NCBI GenBank assembly: GCA_024364735.1
Contig: JAGFNQ010004737.1
Coordinates: forward strand, 124,001-188,000
Direction of reading: 5' to 3'
Origin: Boesenbergia rotunda
Taxonomy: Eukaryota; Streptophyta; Magnoliopsida; Zingiberales; Zingiberaceae
Length of the DNA: 64,000 nt
A program made the translations under genes and the position numbers. Shown here in pieces: positions 22,341 to 33,520 of the stretch. Below the pieces are notes generated by a model. It saw only the letters and a program-made list of their open reading frames with translations, did no database searches and was not told the origin of the DNA. Position 1 is the first letter of the stretch. Every line of letters begins with the position of its first letter.

Positions 22341-25213
22341 TGATGGACCCAAAATAGGCTGTCACGAAATGTGGGTCTCAAATTTAGATATTTATAAAAA
22401 GCTGGAAACCCTTTTTGCAATCAAAATATGAAAATGTAGTAAAGGGGCCACAGGTCATATTTTTCCTAGGGACTAGTTGATGTTGTGCGATTCGCACTTG
22501 TATTTATGTGTCGTTGATGTTTTTGGGTTTCAAATAAATATTTGGGTTTTGGATTGCAATCGACAATGAAATCGAAATGAAAATTAAAGAAACTTAACTC
22601 ATGAACTAAACAAGGTGATAGCAATTAATAACTCAACCAATGGACAATTAAATCAACTAATGCAACTTGGAAAATTCTAGAAATCCAGCTGATATCAAAT
22701 TGATCCTTATGCTGACAGGGTTGCAATTCCAAACAACCAAGGGTTGAGCATTCTATAGACAAATTGATACAAAGTCATTACCGAAACTCACTTGATACGA
22801 AATGCATTCAACTAAAACTGACATGCAGAATTTAAATTTGGAATTCAGATTCAAGTTGGATTTAAAGCAATCTGTTTTCAAGCTCAATAGCACACATAAG
22901 GGTATGTTTAACTTGATACACTTCACTGCTGAAACTAAACTTGATACAACATGCAGAATTTCAGAAATGAAGTAAACTTGCTAAAAAGAGGAAGGAGCTG
23001 ATGTGCCAAAAACTAATATTAACTGCAGAGAATGGTTTCCGGATTGTCCACTCGAAACAATCTAATGTTAAACGATCCATGAACAAACTGATATGAAATC
23101 AGTGCCACACTTCACTTGACATCAAGTGGAGAAATGTAAGCTGAAAATGCTGCGAAGGAAATTTACAGTTCATAACTTGATTGGATGCGATGGAAGCTGA
23201 TTCAAGCACAAAAGTACACTACAAGGCGTGTTTAATCTTGATACAAATCAGTTCGGAGGCTGAGCTTGATACACTTGCAGAAATCTAGCAATTCAGGCAG
23301 TCGAAAAACAGCACTTCATACACAAGAGAGAAAATAGTAGAAAACTATGTGCCAAGATGATACTAGCAATTCAGGAATTTAGACTGACCAAATCAGTTTG
23401 GAAAACAAAGCTTTTCTTGAAGAAATTTACGGAAAGGAGGGAAGAAATTCAATCCAACAATGGATCAACTCAGATATAAATCTAAACCTAAAGTGAACCT
23501 GCAAAGACTATGTGCAGAAGTGCAGAAATGCAAGAAAACTTGCACAATTCAGAAACCGATTGGGATGCTAAATCCAAACAAACAATTGAAATCAATTTAT
23601 CCAAGCTACTGTCCACATAAGATTCCTAAGAACTCAACTTCAATTGATGCAAATGCAGGAACTGAAGACTGAAACAAAACTGAACTAAACTGCTGAATTT
23701 GTAGAAACTGATGTAGGATGGATGTAGATGCAGAGTCTGATGCAGCATTGCAGCACTAGATTAAATGCCGAACTAGCAAACCAACAAGTTGAAATCAATG
23801 CACTAATCTACAATTCAGACAAGCTTAAAAGGGGCTAATCATTACTCGACACAAATTCAGAAAAACTAAACTAACACTTGCTGAAATTTACTGATACGCA
23901 GGAAAAGAAAACAGAGCATAAACTGTTACACAACAATTAATCACGAATTAAACTAGAATTAAAAGCAAATGGGCACTAACAAACAATAAATCCAATTAAC
24001 TTGCATAATCGAAACTGATTAAAGCAGTAACAATTCAGAAACCAATCTTAACCATTCTGAAATTTAGAAAAAATAAATGGCACGCAGAAAAGGGAATTAC
24101 GGCTAAAACAGAAATTACAATGAAAAAAACTACTCCTCAATCCTTCCCTAGCTCAAATTCTCCTTGTTCGTCACGCAAGGGCAAGCCTCGAACCCGTAAG
24201 CTCCACAAATCGATGGAAAAACAGCCTCTGCGATTCAAATCCAGCTCATCTCTGCTCAAATCCGAAAACCCATCCAATTCCTTCAACCCAGCTGCGATGA
24301 TGATTTGGAATTGATCCGAGCACTTCAGGGAACCCCTCTGAACTACTCAGGTGGATGAAATGGTGCGCAGCCGATGTTGACGAAATCAGATGGCAAAGCT
24401 ACGGAGACCTCACAACAGCTCTGTTCTTGGGCAGAATTCGAGCTGGAACTTCACCGAGAAGCCTTCCCAATGACCTAGGATTCGATCTAAGCAAGAAATT
24501 GAGGGGTCGTGCCCCTTGGATTGAAGAACTACTGAAGAAAAACTAAGAACTGGAGAAGAAACTTTTCGGCGAGGAAGACGCGACAGAGCTGAAGCTGTGG
24601 AAAATCTGATTAAATACTTAGCAATGGACGGCCCAAATTTCTCTAACTCAATCCAATGGCTGATCTTGCTCAGATTTAATCCAAACTTTAATGATGATGA
24701 GCAGGGGTCAGGATCTGCCTCATGGTAGCTCGGATCCTCCAGATTTGCAACGGATGGTCCAGATCAACCTAATCTTTGAATGGACAGTCTAGAGCCCTCC
24801 GAGCTTGATCTAATGGTTGAATGAGCTCTGATTGGGATGAAACCTTCAGATCTTGATCAGAGTGCTTGATCAACTTTAACCCTAGCTCGGATTACTTCAG
24901 ACTATCCCGGATGGCTCAGATCTAGCCACTTTTGAATCGGACGGCCTAGATTAATCCGAAGCTTGATAACTCGATCCGGGTCCACTTCCGACTCAAGATT
25001 GACCCAGTATACTCTAGGTCCATGAACCTTTCATGCCTACAAAAATAGATCAAAAATTTAGTGGCCAAATAATCCAAATAAGTACAGATTTGCAATTAAG
25101 TCCAAAATAAAAGCAAGTTCTAAAACCTAGGGTAATTTCACAATTAGGCAAGAAAAACATTGGTCAAACATGGATTTTAGCAACTAAAATAATCAATAAA
25201 ATGGTACTTATCA
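22341..25213 (-). repeat. Z 5' LTR (2,873 bp)
   Basis: It has the same length and termini as 14339-17211. By eye the copies differ at a few percent of positions, mostly transitions (aaaacgtag/aaaatgtag, ggggtcac/ggggccac), so the insertion is not very recent. Confidence 0.93.
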
Positions 25214-25520
25214 CCCCCGTCCCTCGGATACAGACAAACCTCCAGCTTGTCTCCATACCATCCTTCATGCATGCTTCGAAGTTCGTGCCCCTCAGCTCAT
25301 CGTCCCTGCTCTCCAAGGTCCCTCAGGTGCACACAAGTCTCCAGCTTGTCTCCATGCCACCCTTCACCGTACTGAAGCCATCCAACTAAGTCAATATGTG
25401 TAACTTGCACACCCTACACACTCACATACACATATCAAATACACAAGGGTAAACCTAACTTAAACCCTTTGCCCAAACATCAAAACTCATGGTCACTCCG
25501 GACCATAGATTGCCTCAACA
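25214..25520 (-). repeat. Y1 5' LTR, portion right of Z
   Basis: It continues the Y1 LTR from 'cccccgtccctcgg' to GATTGCCTCAACA and corresponds to 10664-10963 of the 3' LTR. It is followed by the AATAT duplication. Confidence 0.85.
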
Positions 25521-26046
25521 AATATGGGGTTGGTGAGGAAGTTCAATTAAGATCCTTTAGTGGAATGGATCTTAATTAATGGATCGGGTTTAGATCCATT
25601 AGTGGGCCAAGATCCCTACCTTAGCCCTATATAAACCCTATAGGATCAAGAAACCAAGGGCTTAATCATCCAACTCAAGTTTTTCTCTCCTCTCCTCTCT
25701 TTCTCGCTCCTAGGTCACGACAACTAGAGAAGGTGGTGCCCGCTTTCTTGTTTTCTTCTTCCTCCCTCAACTTCACGGTGAGCAAACACCACTAGACAAA
25801 GAGAGGAGAAACTTCTCTCTTTTGTGGTAAGCGTCGGTGAGAGAGGAAGATCCGACGGCCGGAAGGAGGAGGCGCAAGGGGTCTCGATGGCGGCGGTGCA
25901 AGGCTGAGTAGGGAGAGGGTTTGCTCAATTTTTGAGTTGGAAGGAGAGGTTCTTTCCTCTCCATCTTCTTCCCTATCTTCATCTCTGTAGCTGCTTGGTG
26001 GCCAGCAAGTTTGGGTGGTCTTGAATAGCCAGCGGCGCAAGCTTTG
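25521..26046 (+). repeat. C1 3' LTR, second part, with TATA box
   Basis: It resumes the LTR cut at 9939. CTATATAAA at 25627-25635 is a good TATA box, followed by a pyrimidine-rich leader (tttttctctcctctcctctc). It is split at 26047 by Y2, leaving the CTTTG duplication (26042-26046 and 31530-31534). Confidence 0.8.
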
Positions 26047-26476
26047 TGTTGGAGCAATCGACCCTAAGATGGTCCGGTGTGACCATGGGTCTTGATGTTT
26101 AGGCAAAGGGTTTAAGTTAGGATTACCCTTGTATTCTTATATGCGTATGTTGAGTGTGCAGGTTGTATAAGTTACACATATAGACTTGACTGACGGCCTC
26201 AGTACGGTGAAGGATGGCATGGAGGCAAGCGGGAGGCTTGCATGCGCATCCGAGGGACTTTGGAGAGCAGGGACGATGAGCTAATGGGCACAGATTTCAA
26301 GGCGTACGTGAAGGGTGGCATGGAGGCAAACTGGAGGTTTGCGTACGCATCTGAGGGACGAGGGCCGAAGATGAAGAGGACGCGAAGGCAAAAGTCGAGA
26401 CTGCGAAGGAGGAGTCAGTCGAGTTGTGAGGATCGAGTGCTATGTGAATATACTCGGGAAGGGGTTCAGCTAGGGA

Positions 26477-26604
26477 CCAGTCGACTGCCCTGGGGGCAGT
26501 CGACTGGTAGGTGGCTGGTGAGCTGGCTGAGAATTCGAACGTTGAGGTGCAACGGTCGAATTTGGAAGGCACCAGTCGACTGCCCTGGGAGCAGTCGACT
26601 GGTA
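26477..26604 (+). repeat. CAGTCGACTG hairpins in Y2 U3
   Basis: Two inverted repeats lie about 95 bp apart. Each has left arm CCAGTCGACTGCCC and right arm GGGCAGTCGACTGG (or a near copy) with a 2-4 nt loop, ending about 20 bp before the TATA box. The same pair lies at 31031-31161 in the 3' LTR, and reversed forms are in Y1 and Y3. Confidence 0.88.
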
Positions 26605-26625
26605 GCGAGAAATCAGTCCCGAGTC

Positions 26626-26635
26626 CTATTTAAAG
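26626..26635 (+). promoter_or_regulatory. Y2 LTR TATA box
   Basis: CTATTTAAAG lies in 'gtcccgagtcctatttaaag' just after the hairpins; the same motif is at 31181-31190 in the 3' LTR. It is the likely RNA polymerase II promoter of the element; the start site is not determined. Confidence 0.65.
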
Positions 26636-26975
26636 AGGACTTCGTGGTGGCTGAGTTTCTTAACGAAACTCGCTTAGGTAAAGTGAGTTACTAGTCTTGT
26701 GTGCCCAGATTGTGTCCGAGGTATTGTGGCGAGGTTTCTCCACCCATAAGGAGTGACGAGTGTTAGCCGGAGGTTATCCGGGGAGTGATCCACCAACGTA
26801 TTCTTGGATTAGTCACCCGGCCGGGGTGGATACCAAGTAAATCTTCGTTGTTAGCATTGGTTAGTATTATCTTTATTGTTTTATTGTATATTCCGCTTGC
26901 GCTAACATCTTTGTAGAGAAAACGACGAAGAAATACTATTCACCCCCTCTAGCGTACCGTAATCGATCCGACAGT

Positions 26976-26987
26976 TGGTATCAGAGC
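26976..26987 (+). promoter_or_regulatory. Y2 primer binding site
   Basis: TGGTATCAGAGC begins two bases after the LTR end and is complementary to initiator-Met tRNA. Confidence 0.93.
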
Positions 26988-27046
26988 GAAGGACCGCTCT
27001 TGATCGGACTAATCGCCGAGGGAGCAAGAACATTAGAGGAAGAACG

Positions 27047-28651
27047 ATGGAAGACAAATTTGGGGACGACATCTACATCCAACCGCCCTACGATCATGAC
27101 GACTTCGAATATTGGCGGGCAAGGATGGAGACTTGGCTTAGCATGGATTGGCCATGTAGGATAATCATAGAAGAGCCCTTTGAAGTTTCATAGGACAAGC
27201 ACGGGAAGAAGCTTCGTCCTAGATATTGGGATAAAGAGCAACAAGAATAATTTCGGGCAAATAAGAAGGTAATTGATATCTTGTTAAATATTTTGTCTAA
27301 CGATATTTTGAATAATGTAGGTAAATATGAGAATGCTCATGAATTGTGGGATAAGTTGGAAAAGTGTCACAAGAACCCTACACAAATTCAAGAGTCCGAA
27401 GAAATCGACTCATTTGTTCAAGAAGTGGAAGAAGAGAGTGAGAGGTCATCCACCTCATCTAGAGAAGAGGAGGAGGTCACCACCTCAAGGATTGAGGGGG
27501 AGGAGAGACCATCATCTACACAAGAACAAGAGGAAGCATCTTCTTCATCAAAGGTCGAAGAGGAAGTCAACCTAGTCTCCACCTTCACCAAAGCCAAGAG
27601 AAAGGTGCATATTACATGCTTTGGTTGCAATGAAAAGGGGCACTATAAGGACAAGTGCCCTCTAGGTAAGAAGGAGGTACTCTCTAAACCCGGGTCCATT
27701 CAATTTAAACCTAACATGAATTGTAGGAATGGAGAAGCCCAAGAGAAGAAGAAAAGAATTAGATGCTTCACGTGTGGTGAGCTAGGGCACTACCACACCA
27801 AGTGCCCAAGGAAGAAAGAGCTCAAGAAAATGGGGCACTTGAGGAGTTGGGAGAAAGAAAAAAGGAGGAAGCAAAGACCACAACGAGGAGGGACTACAAG
27901 GGTAAGGGAGGTAATTCCTAACCCTAAGTTAAAATGCAATTCAATTTCAAATTCCTCCTTGCATATTAAAAATAATGTTAAGAATCTATTCATGCATGCC
28001 AGAGCTCATGAGAAATGTTTAATGGTACATAATTTTGGATTTAGATACAATGATAGGACTAGGGTTAATAAGGTAGAACACAACCCTAGGAAAAGCATGC
28101 ATAATGATAGACCCAAGACCTCTAGACCTAAGGATCATGGTACTAATCCCAAGAAGGGAAGGAATGTGTCTAGAAAGGAGGTTAGGCCTAGGAATGTCCA
28201 AGGTGGACACATGAATCCAAAGGTTAGAAATTTGGAAAGGGAAAATCAAGCCTTGAGGGCAAGGCTTGATACATTAGAAAATGCCCTAGAAAGGTTCACG
28301 TTTGGATCTAAGGGCCTAGACATGGTGTTGGGTAGTTTGAAACCCAACTACGATAGATTGGGATTGGGATATCGGTCTAAGACCTCCAAGGCCAACAAAA
28401 AGAAGTATGCTGGGGAGGCATACAATCATGGTAAGGAGGGTAAGTCCAAGGATGGCAAGGGAATGTCATCCAAGGGTAGAACGGGTGACTTAACCAAGGA
28501 CAAGGTGTCCAAGGTTAAGAAGGTTCACTTTGTAGGCCAAGAGTCACCGGGGGCACACCGGTGTGGCTTAGTGTGGATTGAGTCACCTAGGGAGGTGCCT
28601 AAGGCCAAGAGCTCAAGGGGGAGCTCTAGGAGCCTTTGTGGTCCATGGTAA
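27047..28651 (+). pseudogene. Y2 gag (SIRE-like), two nonsense codons
   Basis: From ATG 27047 (MEDKFGDDIYIQPPYD) one frame of 535 codons runs to the stop at 28651, broken by TAG at 27191-27193 and TAA at about 27248. Both are explained by CAG/CAA to TAG/TAA. Domains: N-terminal gag block (FEYWRARMETWLSMDW, about residues 25-40); UBN2-like helices (NAHELWDKLEKCHKNP); an acidic Ser/Glu stretch; two intact CCHC knuckles, CFGCNEKGHYKDKC (residues about 191-204) and CFTCGELGHYHTKC (about 240-253); a Lys-rich stretch; a coiled coil (NLERENQALRARLDTLENAL); and a basic C-terminus. The long start-less ORF from 27281 is its downstream part. The family role is RNA packaging and particle assembly. Confidence 0.9.
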
Positions 28652-30586
28652 ATGGATCTCAAAGAATTTCTCTCCTAGGAAATTAGGTTAAATGTGCCAA
28701 ATAGGTTTGGAAGACTTGGGTAAGTCTTAATCATAGGTGTTGGCACATTAAAAGGGAATTTAGGGAGAAAAGATTGAAAATGAGGTTTTATTTGATAAAA
28801 TTAAGGCTTAGAGTGTAAATGCCATATAACTTGGTGCTAGGAATGTAATGTGAAGAGGCATCAAGGTGAGGTCGAAATTGAAACCTTTGGACAATGTTTA
28901 AATGATACAATTTAGGAGAAGTTGAGTTTCATGCCAATCATGGGATCCGGAGTACATTTGTTTGGAAACGTATTTTTTCCAAATAGACATTGGCCCCACA
29001 AGTCTCCCGATGAAATTTCATAATTTTTGGAGATTTGTGGAATTATTTAGGGATTACTGAAATTGGGTTGGAAAACCTGAAATTCAGGTATCAATCGACT
29101 GCCACAGGGGCAGTCGACTGGTAAGAGCCCAAAAACATTCTGTGAGTTTTGGGAGTCGACTGCCACAGGGGCAGTTGACTGGGATGTAGGCTGAAATAGG
29201 AAAATGGCTATTGAATGATAGAATATGATGTCTAAATGAAAATCCTTGAGTATACTGGTTGAGTTAAAAGTTGAAAGATGGTTTAATGGTGATTATGTGG
29301 CTATATGGAAAATTCAAAGAAGGTTGATAAGTTTCTCATATGTATCTAGGATTGGAAGGAGTTTGACATTTTAATGATACATAGGAGAAAGGAAAGAATA
29401 GAGGATAATTTCATGTGGTAAATTATAAGTGTGAGTCTTGAAAAACACATGGAAGTATGGATGATTTTCAATGTTGATACAAAATGTCCATACTTAGGAA
29501 ATTAGGAATTGTACCTAAAGTCAAGCACACTTGATATTTTCATGGAATCATAATTCTCTAGGATAGGGTATATCATAGCAAGTGTGCTTGCAAACCTTTT
29601 AGACCTTCTTAAGTCTTTTGTTGAGTTCTTATTGGCACAAGGGAAAGGTTGCTTGGGAGCAAACTTTAATGGTGTCCAAAAGGGAAAGAACTTGGTTGTT
29701 AGGTTGGGGAGAACCTAATTTGAGTCTAAGGTGTTAAGTTGGGTAGAACTTCACCTAGGAAAATTAAAAAAAAAATTGGGAGAAGGCATAGGTAAAGGGG
29801 GAGGTTGCCTCCTAAGTGCCATAATTTTCATAAGAAAAGTTTTGGATTTTGTGCCAAACTTGGGAATGGTGAGGGATACATGGTGAAATATATTTTTCCC
29901 AAGTAGGTATGTGTTCCACAAAGTTGTCTATGAAATTTGAGAATTTTTGGAAATTTGTGAAATTTCTGACGCGTTTCTGAAAATGGCCAGAAAATATGAT
30001 ATTCAGAGTATCAGTCGACTACTACTGTTGGCAGTCGACTGCCCAGGGCTGATTTGGGTATCAGCAGCTGGGTTGGGGGTCCAAGTGATGAGAAACAAGT
30101 GTATGGCGGTCTAGTACACTGTGATGAGAATCATTGGGAATTTAAAGAACCAATAATTGGGATATTATTGGGTTCTTTTTGATGTGTGGCAAAGGGGGAG
30201 AAATATTAGGTTTAAGTGGGAAACCGATACCTTTGCTAGAAACCCTAGGTTTAGGGGGAACTAAGATTAAGGGGGAGCATGATTGCTCCATTCTAGGCGT
30301 AAGGGGAACCTTGGAGAGGTTCTTAAAAAGCCTTTGTAAGTCCAATGTAAGGGGAGCTTGGGAGAAGCTTTAAAAAAGCCGTTGGGTGGAAAATTCCTAA
30401 CTTGGAGGGTTAGGTGTAGAAAATCCTAACTTGGAGGGTTAGGTGGTGAAAATCCTAACTTGGAGGGTTAGGTGTGGGATGTCTTGGGATAGGATCCTTG
30501 CATGCATTGCATATGCATTGTTTAGCATGGTTTTTGCTATTGACTACTATCTTGTTTTCCCTAACTTAAACGTATTGCCAAACATC
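28652..30586 (+). other. Y2 non-coding region after gag
   Basis: About 1.9 kb with no pol motif in any frame. It contains CAGTCGACTG-type pairs (about 29094-29120, 29155-29180, 30013-30042) and, at 30393-30474, three units of CCTAACTTGGAGGGTTAGG, the array A motif of X LTRs. It corresponds to 10978-12013 of Y1. Confidence 0.7.
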
Positions 30587-30600
30587 AAAAAGGGGGAGAT
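30587..30600 (+). promoter_or_regulatory. Y2 polypurine tract
   Basis: AAAAAGGGGGAGAT immediately precedes the 3' LTR start, identical to the X1 tract. Confidence 0.92.
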
Positions 30601-31529
30601 TGTTGGAGCAATCGGCCCTAAGATGGTCCGGTGTGACCATGGGTTTTGATGTTTAGGCAAAGGGTTTAAGTTAGGATTACCCTTATATTCTTATATGCGT
30701 ATGTTGAGTGTGCAGGTTGTACAGGTTACGCATATGGACTTGACTGGACGGCCTCAGTACGGTGAAGGATGGCATGGAGGCAAGCGGGAGGCTTGCGTGT
30801 GCATCCGAGAGACCTTGGAGAGCAGAGATGATGAGCTGATGGGCGTGGACTTCGAGGCGTACGTGAAGGGTGGCATGGAGGCAAACTGGAGGTTTGAGTG
30901 CGCATCCGAGGGATGAGGGCCGAAGATGAAGAGGGCGCGAAGGCAACAGTCGAGACTGCAGAGGAGGAGTCAATCGAGTCGTGAGGATCGAGTGTTGTGT
31001 GAATGTACTCGGGAAGGGGTTCAGCTGGGGACCAGTCGACTGCCCTGGGGGCAGTCGACTGGTAGGTGCCTTGTGAGCTGGCTGAGAATTCGAACGTTGA
31101 AGTGCAATGGTCGAATTTGGCTGGCACCAGTCGACTGCCCTGGGGGCAGTCGACTGGTAGCGAGAAATCAGTCCCGAGTCCTATTTAAAGAGGACTTCGT
31201 GGTGGCAGAGTTTCTTGACGAAACTCGCTTTGGTAAAGTGAGTTATTAGTCTTGTGTGCCCAGATCGTGTCCGAGGTATTGTGGCGAGGTTTCTCCACCC
31301 ATAAGGAGCGACGAGGGTTAGCCGGAGGTTATCCGGGGAGTGATCCACCGACGGATTCTTGGATTAGTCACCCGGCCGGGGTGGATACCAAGTAAATCTT
31401 CGTTGTTAGCATTGGTTAGTATTGTCTTTATTGTTTTATTGTATATTCCGCTTGCGCTAACATCTTTGTAGAGAAAATGACGAAGAAACGCTATTCACCC
31501 CCCTCTAGCGTACCATAATCGATCCGACA
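30601..31529 (+). repeat. Y2 3' LTR (929 bp)
   Basis: It begins TGTTGGAGCAATCGGCCC and ends CGATCCGACA, followed by CTTTG. It contains the same hairpin pair, TATA box (31181-31190) and C-rich end as the 5' LTR. Confidence 0.93.
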
Positions 31530-31534
31530 CTTTG

Positions 31535-32287
31535 GAGGTGAAGGAGGCCGGCGTAACTCCTTGGATAGGAGTTAGGGTTTCGGCTAGGAGGGGAGAAGAA
31601 GGAAGATAGTGCCTTGGTGGTCCCGGTTCTCGGTATCTCATCGCCCACACGACGTCCCGGAGGGGAGGGACATAAGGTAGAAGGTCGCGAGGTAAAGGGA
31701 AGGTATAAATCTCTTCCTAAGCTCCTATGATTATGAATCATAGCTAATAATTAATTAACTAGACCCCGACCGTAAACACAAGAACGATACGACGACAAGA
31801 TGGTCGTTGGGAGACGGGTCTCCATTCGGATTAATTTTTAATCCGTAGACATGGAGAGGTCTCTCAAGGACGACCAAGTCTTCGCTAGAGAAACCCGCCA
31901 AACCATACCCAACAATTATATCGGGATTAAGAGCATGTACTCCATAATAAACTGAGGTCTGATTCAATTATAAAGTCTTTATAAATTGAATCACCTCTAT
32001 GTCGGTCCTGCTCAATGAACACAAAGTGCACTAGTATAATTCTATGGTCAAGATAAACCAACACCAAATTACACTACAATCACCCCGATGGTTTGCCCAA
32101 TTCCATCTCGGTTACAAGGGATTGATGACATGATCTTCTGTGCAAAATCACACACCATATTATCTACAGTATAAAGTACTAGATAATATGCACATACTAA
32201 TATAAACATGCAAACAGTGATCTTGTGATTCACTTTCAAAATGTAGATGTCTTATATAAAAGCAAGGCTTTTAGTATACATCCTAAC
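31535..32287 (-). repeat. Inverted LTR fragment of the C1 family
   Basis: The minus strand starts TGTTAGGATGTATACTAAAAG at 32287 and follows the same U3 order as 9175-9939 ('gagatggaattgggcaaacc', 'cttgaccatagaatta', 'cccgatataat'). It faces the plus-strand C1 LTR tail to tail, with Y2 lying between. It may be a truncated solo LTR or one arm of a rearrangement. No element body is attached. Confidence 0.75.
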
Positions 32288-32289
32288 AC

Positions 32290-33520
32290 TAGGACGACTC
32301 TGAGTTCTTTGACTTGAGTTTTCAGAGAGGAATTCTCTTTCTCAAGTTTTTGGACTTGAGTTAAGGTTCCTTCCTGAACGATCTCAGTCAGGGAACTCGA
32401 GTTAGCCTCCTTCTTAAGGGCTTTAACCTCCTTTTAGAGGGACTTAACTCGGATGTTGGACTTAGCTAACTAGCGAGACAGATAAGAAAGAAAGTCATAG
32501 AGTTTGAGTTCATAATAACCACTTACAATGAGTTTACCATCTTCAGAGATGGATATCGATCCATTGCTTTGTTTTGGATTATCTTCTGATTCGGACTCGA
32601 TTTCAGTAAGGTGAACTTGTACTGGTAGTGTAAAAAGGCTCGGTTGAATTTGTTCATCTTTGTCAAACTCTTTTGATGACTCGGACCATGTTGCTTTTAG
32701 GGCCTTTAATTGGATCATCCTCTTCTTCTTACGTATCTTTCAAGCGAGATTGACTATTCTAACGGTGATTTTATCCTCGTCTTCGGAGTTTGACTCATCT
32801 TCGGGTTTAGGCTTGATTCGAGACTTATGCTTTGGCTCTTTGGTCTTGAATTTTCTTACATGAAAAGCACTACCCTTATTGGTCAGAGTAGTATTAGACT
32901 ATTCGTGCAATTCAAATTCAATAAAATGCTCATCTAATTTAACCTTCAAAAAATCCCTTGAAACATTGTAAGCATCTACCATAGATGCCCACAACGTATT
33001 TCTTGGGAAAGAGTTAAGTGCATAACTTACCAAGTCGCGATTTTCTACTTTGTGGTCAATCGCGTGAAGGTCGTTTATCAGCTTCTGGATTCAAGCATGT
33101 AGTTGCACAGCAGTCTCCCCTTATTGCATTTTTTTGTTGTACAACTTGTTCAATAGTAGGTCTTGCTTGCTTGTCTTTGAGTCAAAGGTTCCTTCATGGA
33201 GTTTGATAATCTTGTTCCACAATTCTTTTACACTATTGAAGTGGCAGATGTGGTTGAGTTTTTCTTTAGTTAGGTCGCACTAGAGGGATCGAGTAGCTTT
33301 TGCGTCGGCCTCAACTTTATTCCTTAATGTTCTATCCCAGTTCTCGCATCCCACGAGTTCTCTGTGTCCATCGAGAGGTAGCTCAAGACCGGTTTGGATT
33401 ATAATCCACATGTCCACTTGAATCTTTAAGTGGACCACTATTCGACTCTTTTAGTAGCCGAAGTCCTCTCCAGAGAAAAAAGGAGGACGAAGGGTACTAT
33501 AACCTCTTGTAGGGCCACAG
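32290..33520 (-). pseudogene. W gag (copia, SIRE-like), at least eight stops
   Basis: The minus strand reads one frame from about 33480 (RPPFFSGEDFGY) to about 32290. It gives a UBN2-type gag: LWNKIIKLHEGTFDSKTSK, LINDLHAIDHKVENRDLV, ALNSFPRNTLWASM. An acidic Ser/Glu region and a coiled-coil end (KLEKENSSLKTQVKEL) follow. Stops occur at a Trp position (GY-stop-KSR) and after RSL, KMQ, LHA, LHE, NLA, LSR and KSL. I saw no frameshift. The frame is cut at 32288 by the inverted C1-type LTR, so zinc knuckles and pol are missing. It probably belongs to the W element whose LTR lies to the right. Confidence 0.75.

Larger units (their letters stand above)
14339..25213 (-). mobile_element. Z: Tat/Athila-like gypsy element without pol
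   Basis: A 10,875-bp minus-strand element with LTRs 14339-17211 and 22341-25213, a primer site TGGCGCCGTGCCGGGGAA (22317-22334), one long ORF (20095-22179) and about 2.9 kb of non-coding DNA before the 3' LTR. The primer site is of the type used by plant Tat and Athila gypsy elements. No protease, RT, RNase H or integrase motif is seen, so it is non-autonomous. I find no convincing target duplication (left flank ttgac, right flank ccccc). Confidence 0.88.
9940..25520 (-). mobile_element. Y1: gag-only SIRE-like element holding nested Z
   Basis: A minus-strand element flanked by the perfect 5-bp duplication AATAT (9935-9939 and 25521-25525). Parts: 3' LTR 9940-10963, non-coding DNA, broken gag 12014-13547, primer site 13603-13613, and 5' LTR 13616-14338 plus 25214-25520, split by Z (14339-25213). 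Without Z it is about 4.7 kb. No reverse transcriptase or integrase is present, so it depended on another element. Confidence 0.9.
26047..26973 (+). repeat. Y2 5' LTR (927 bp)
   Basis: It runs from TGTTGGAGCAATCG to CGATCCGACA. U3 carries two CAGTCGACTG hairpins, then a TATA box; R/U5 carries the conserved 'ggtttctccaccc' and TATTCACCCCCTCTAGC blocks. It differs from the 3' LTR at scattered sites. Confidence 0.93.
26047..31529 (+). mobile_element. Y2: complete gag-only SIRE-like element
   Basis: A 5,483-bp element with LTRs of 927 and 929 bp, a primer site, a gag ORF, a polypurine tract and a perfect 5-bp target duplication CTTTG. There is no pol, and 1.9 kb of non-coding DNA follows gag. 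It is the best-preserved element in the window. Y1 and Y3 are minus-strand relatives. Mobilisation in trans by an autonomous copia is inferred. Confidence 0.93.

Noticed and set aside
26242..26694. 150-codon ORF and similar ORFs at 30926-31249 and 26297-26572
   Set aside because: They lie in the U3/R part of Y LTRs, appear in both strands over the CAGTCGACTG hairpins, and differ by frameshift between LTR copies.
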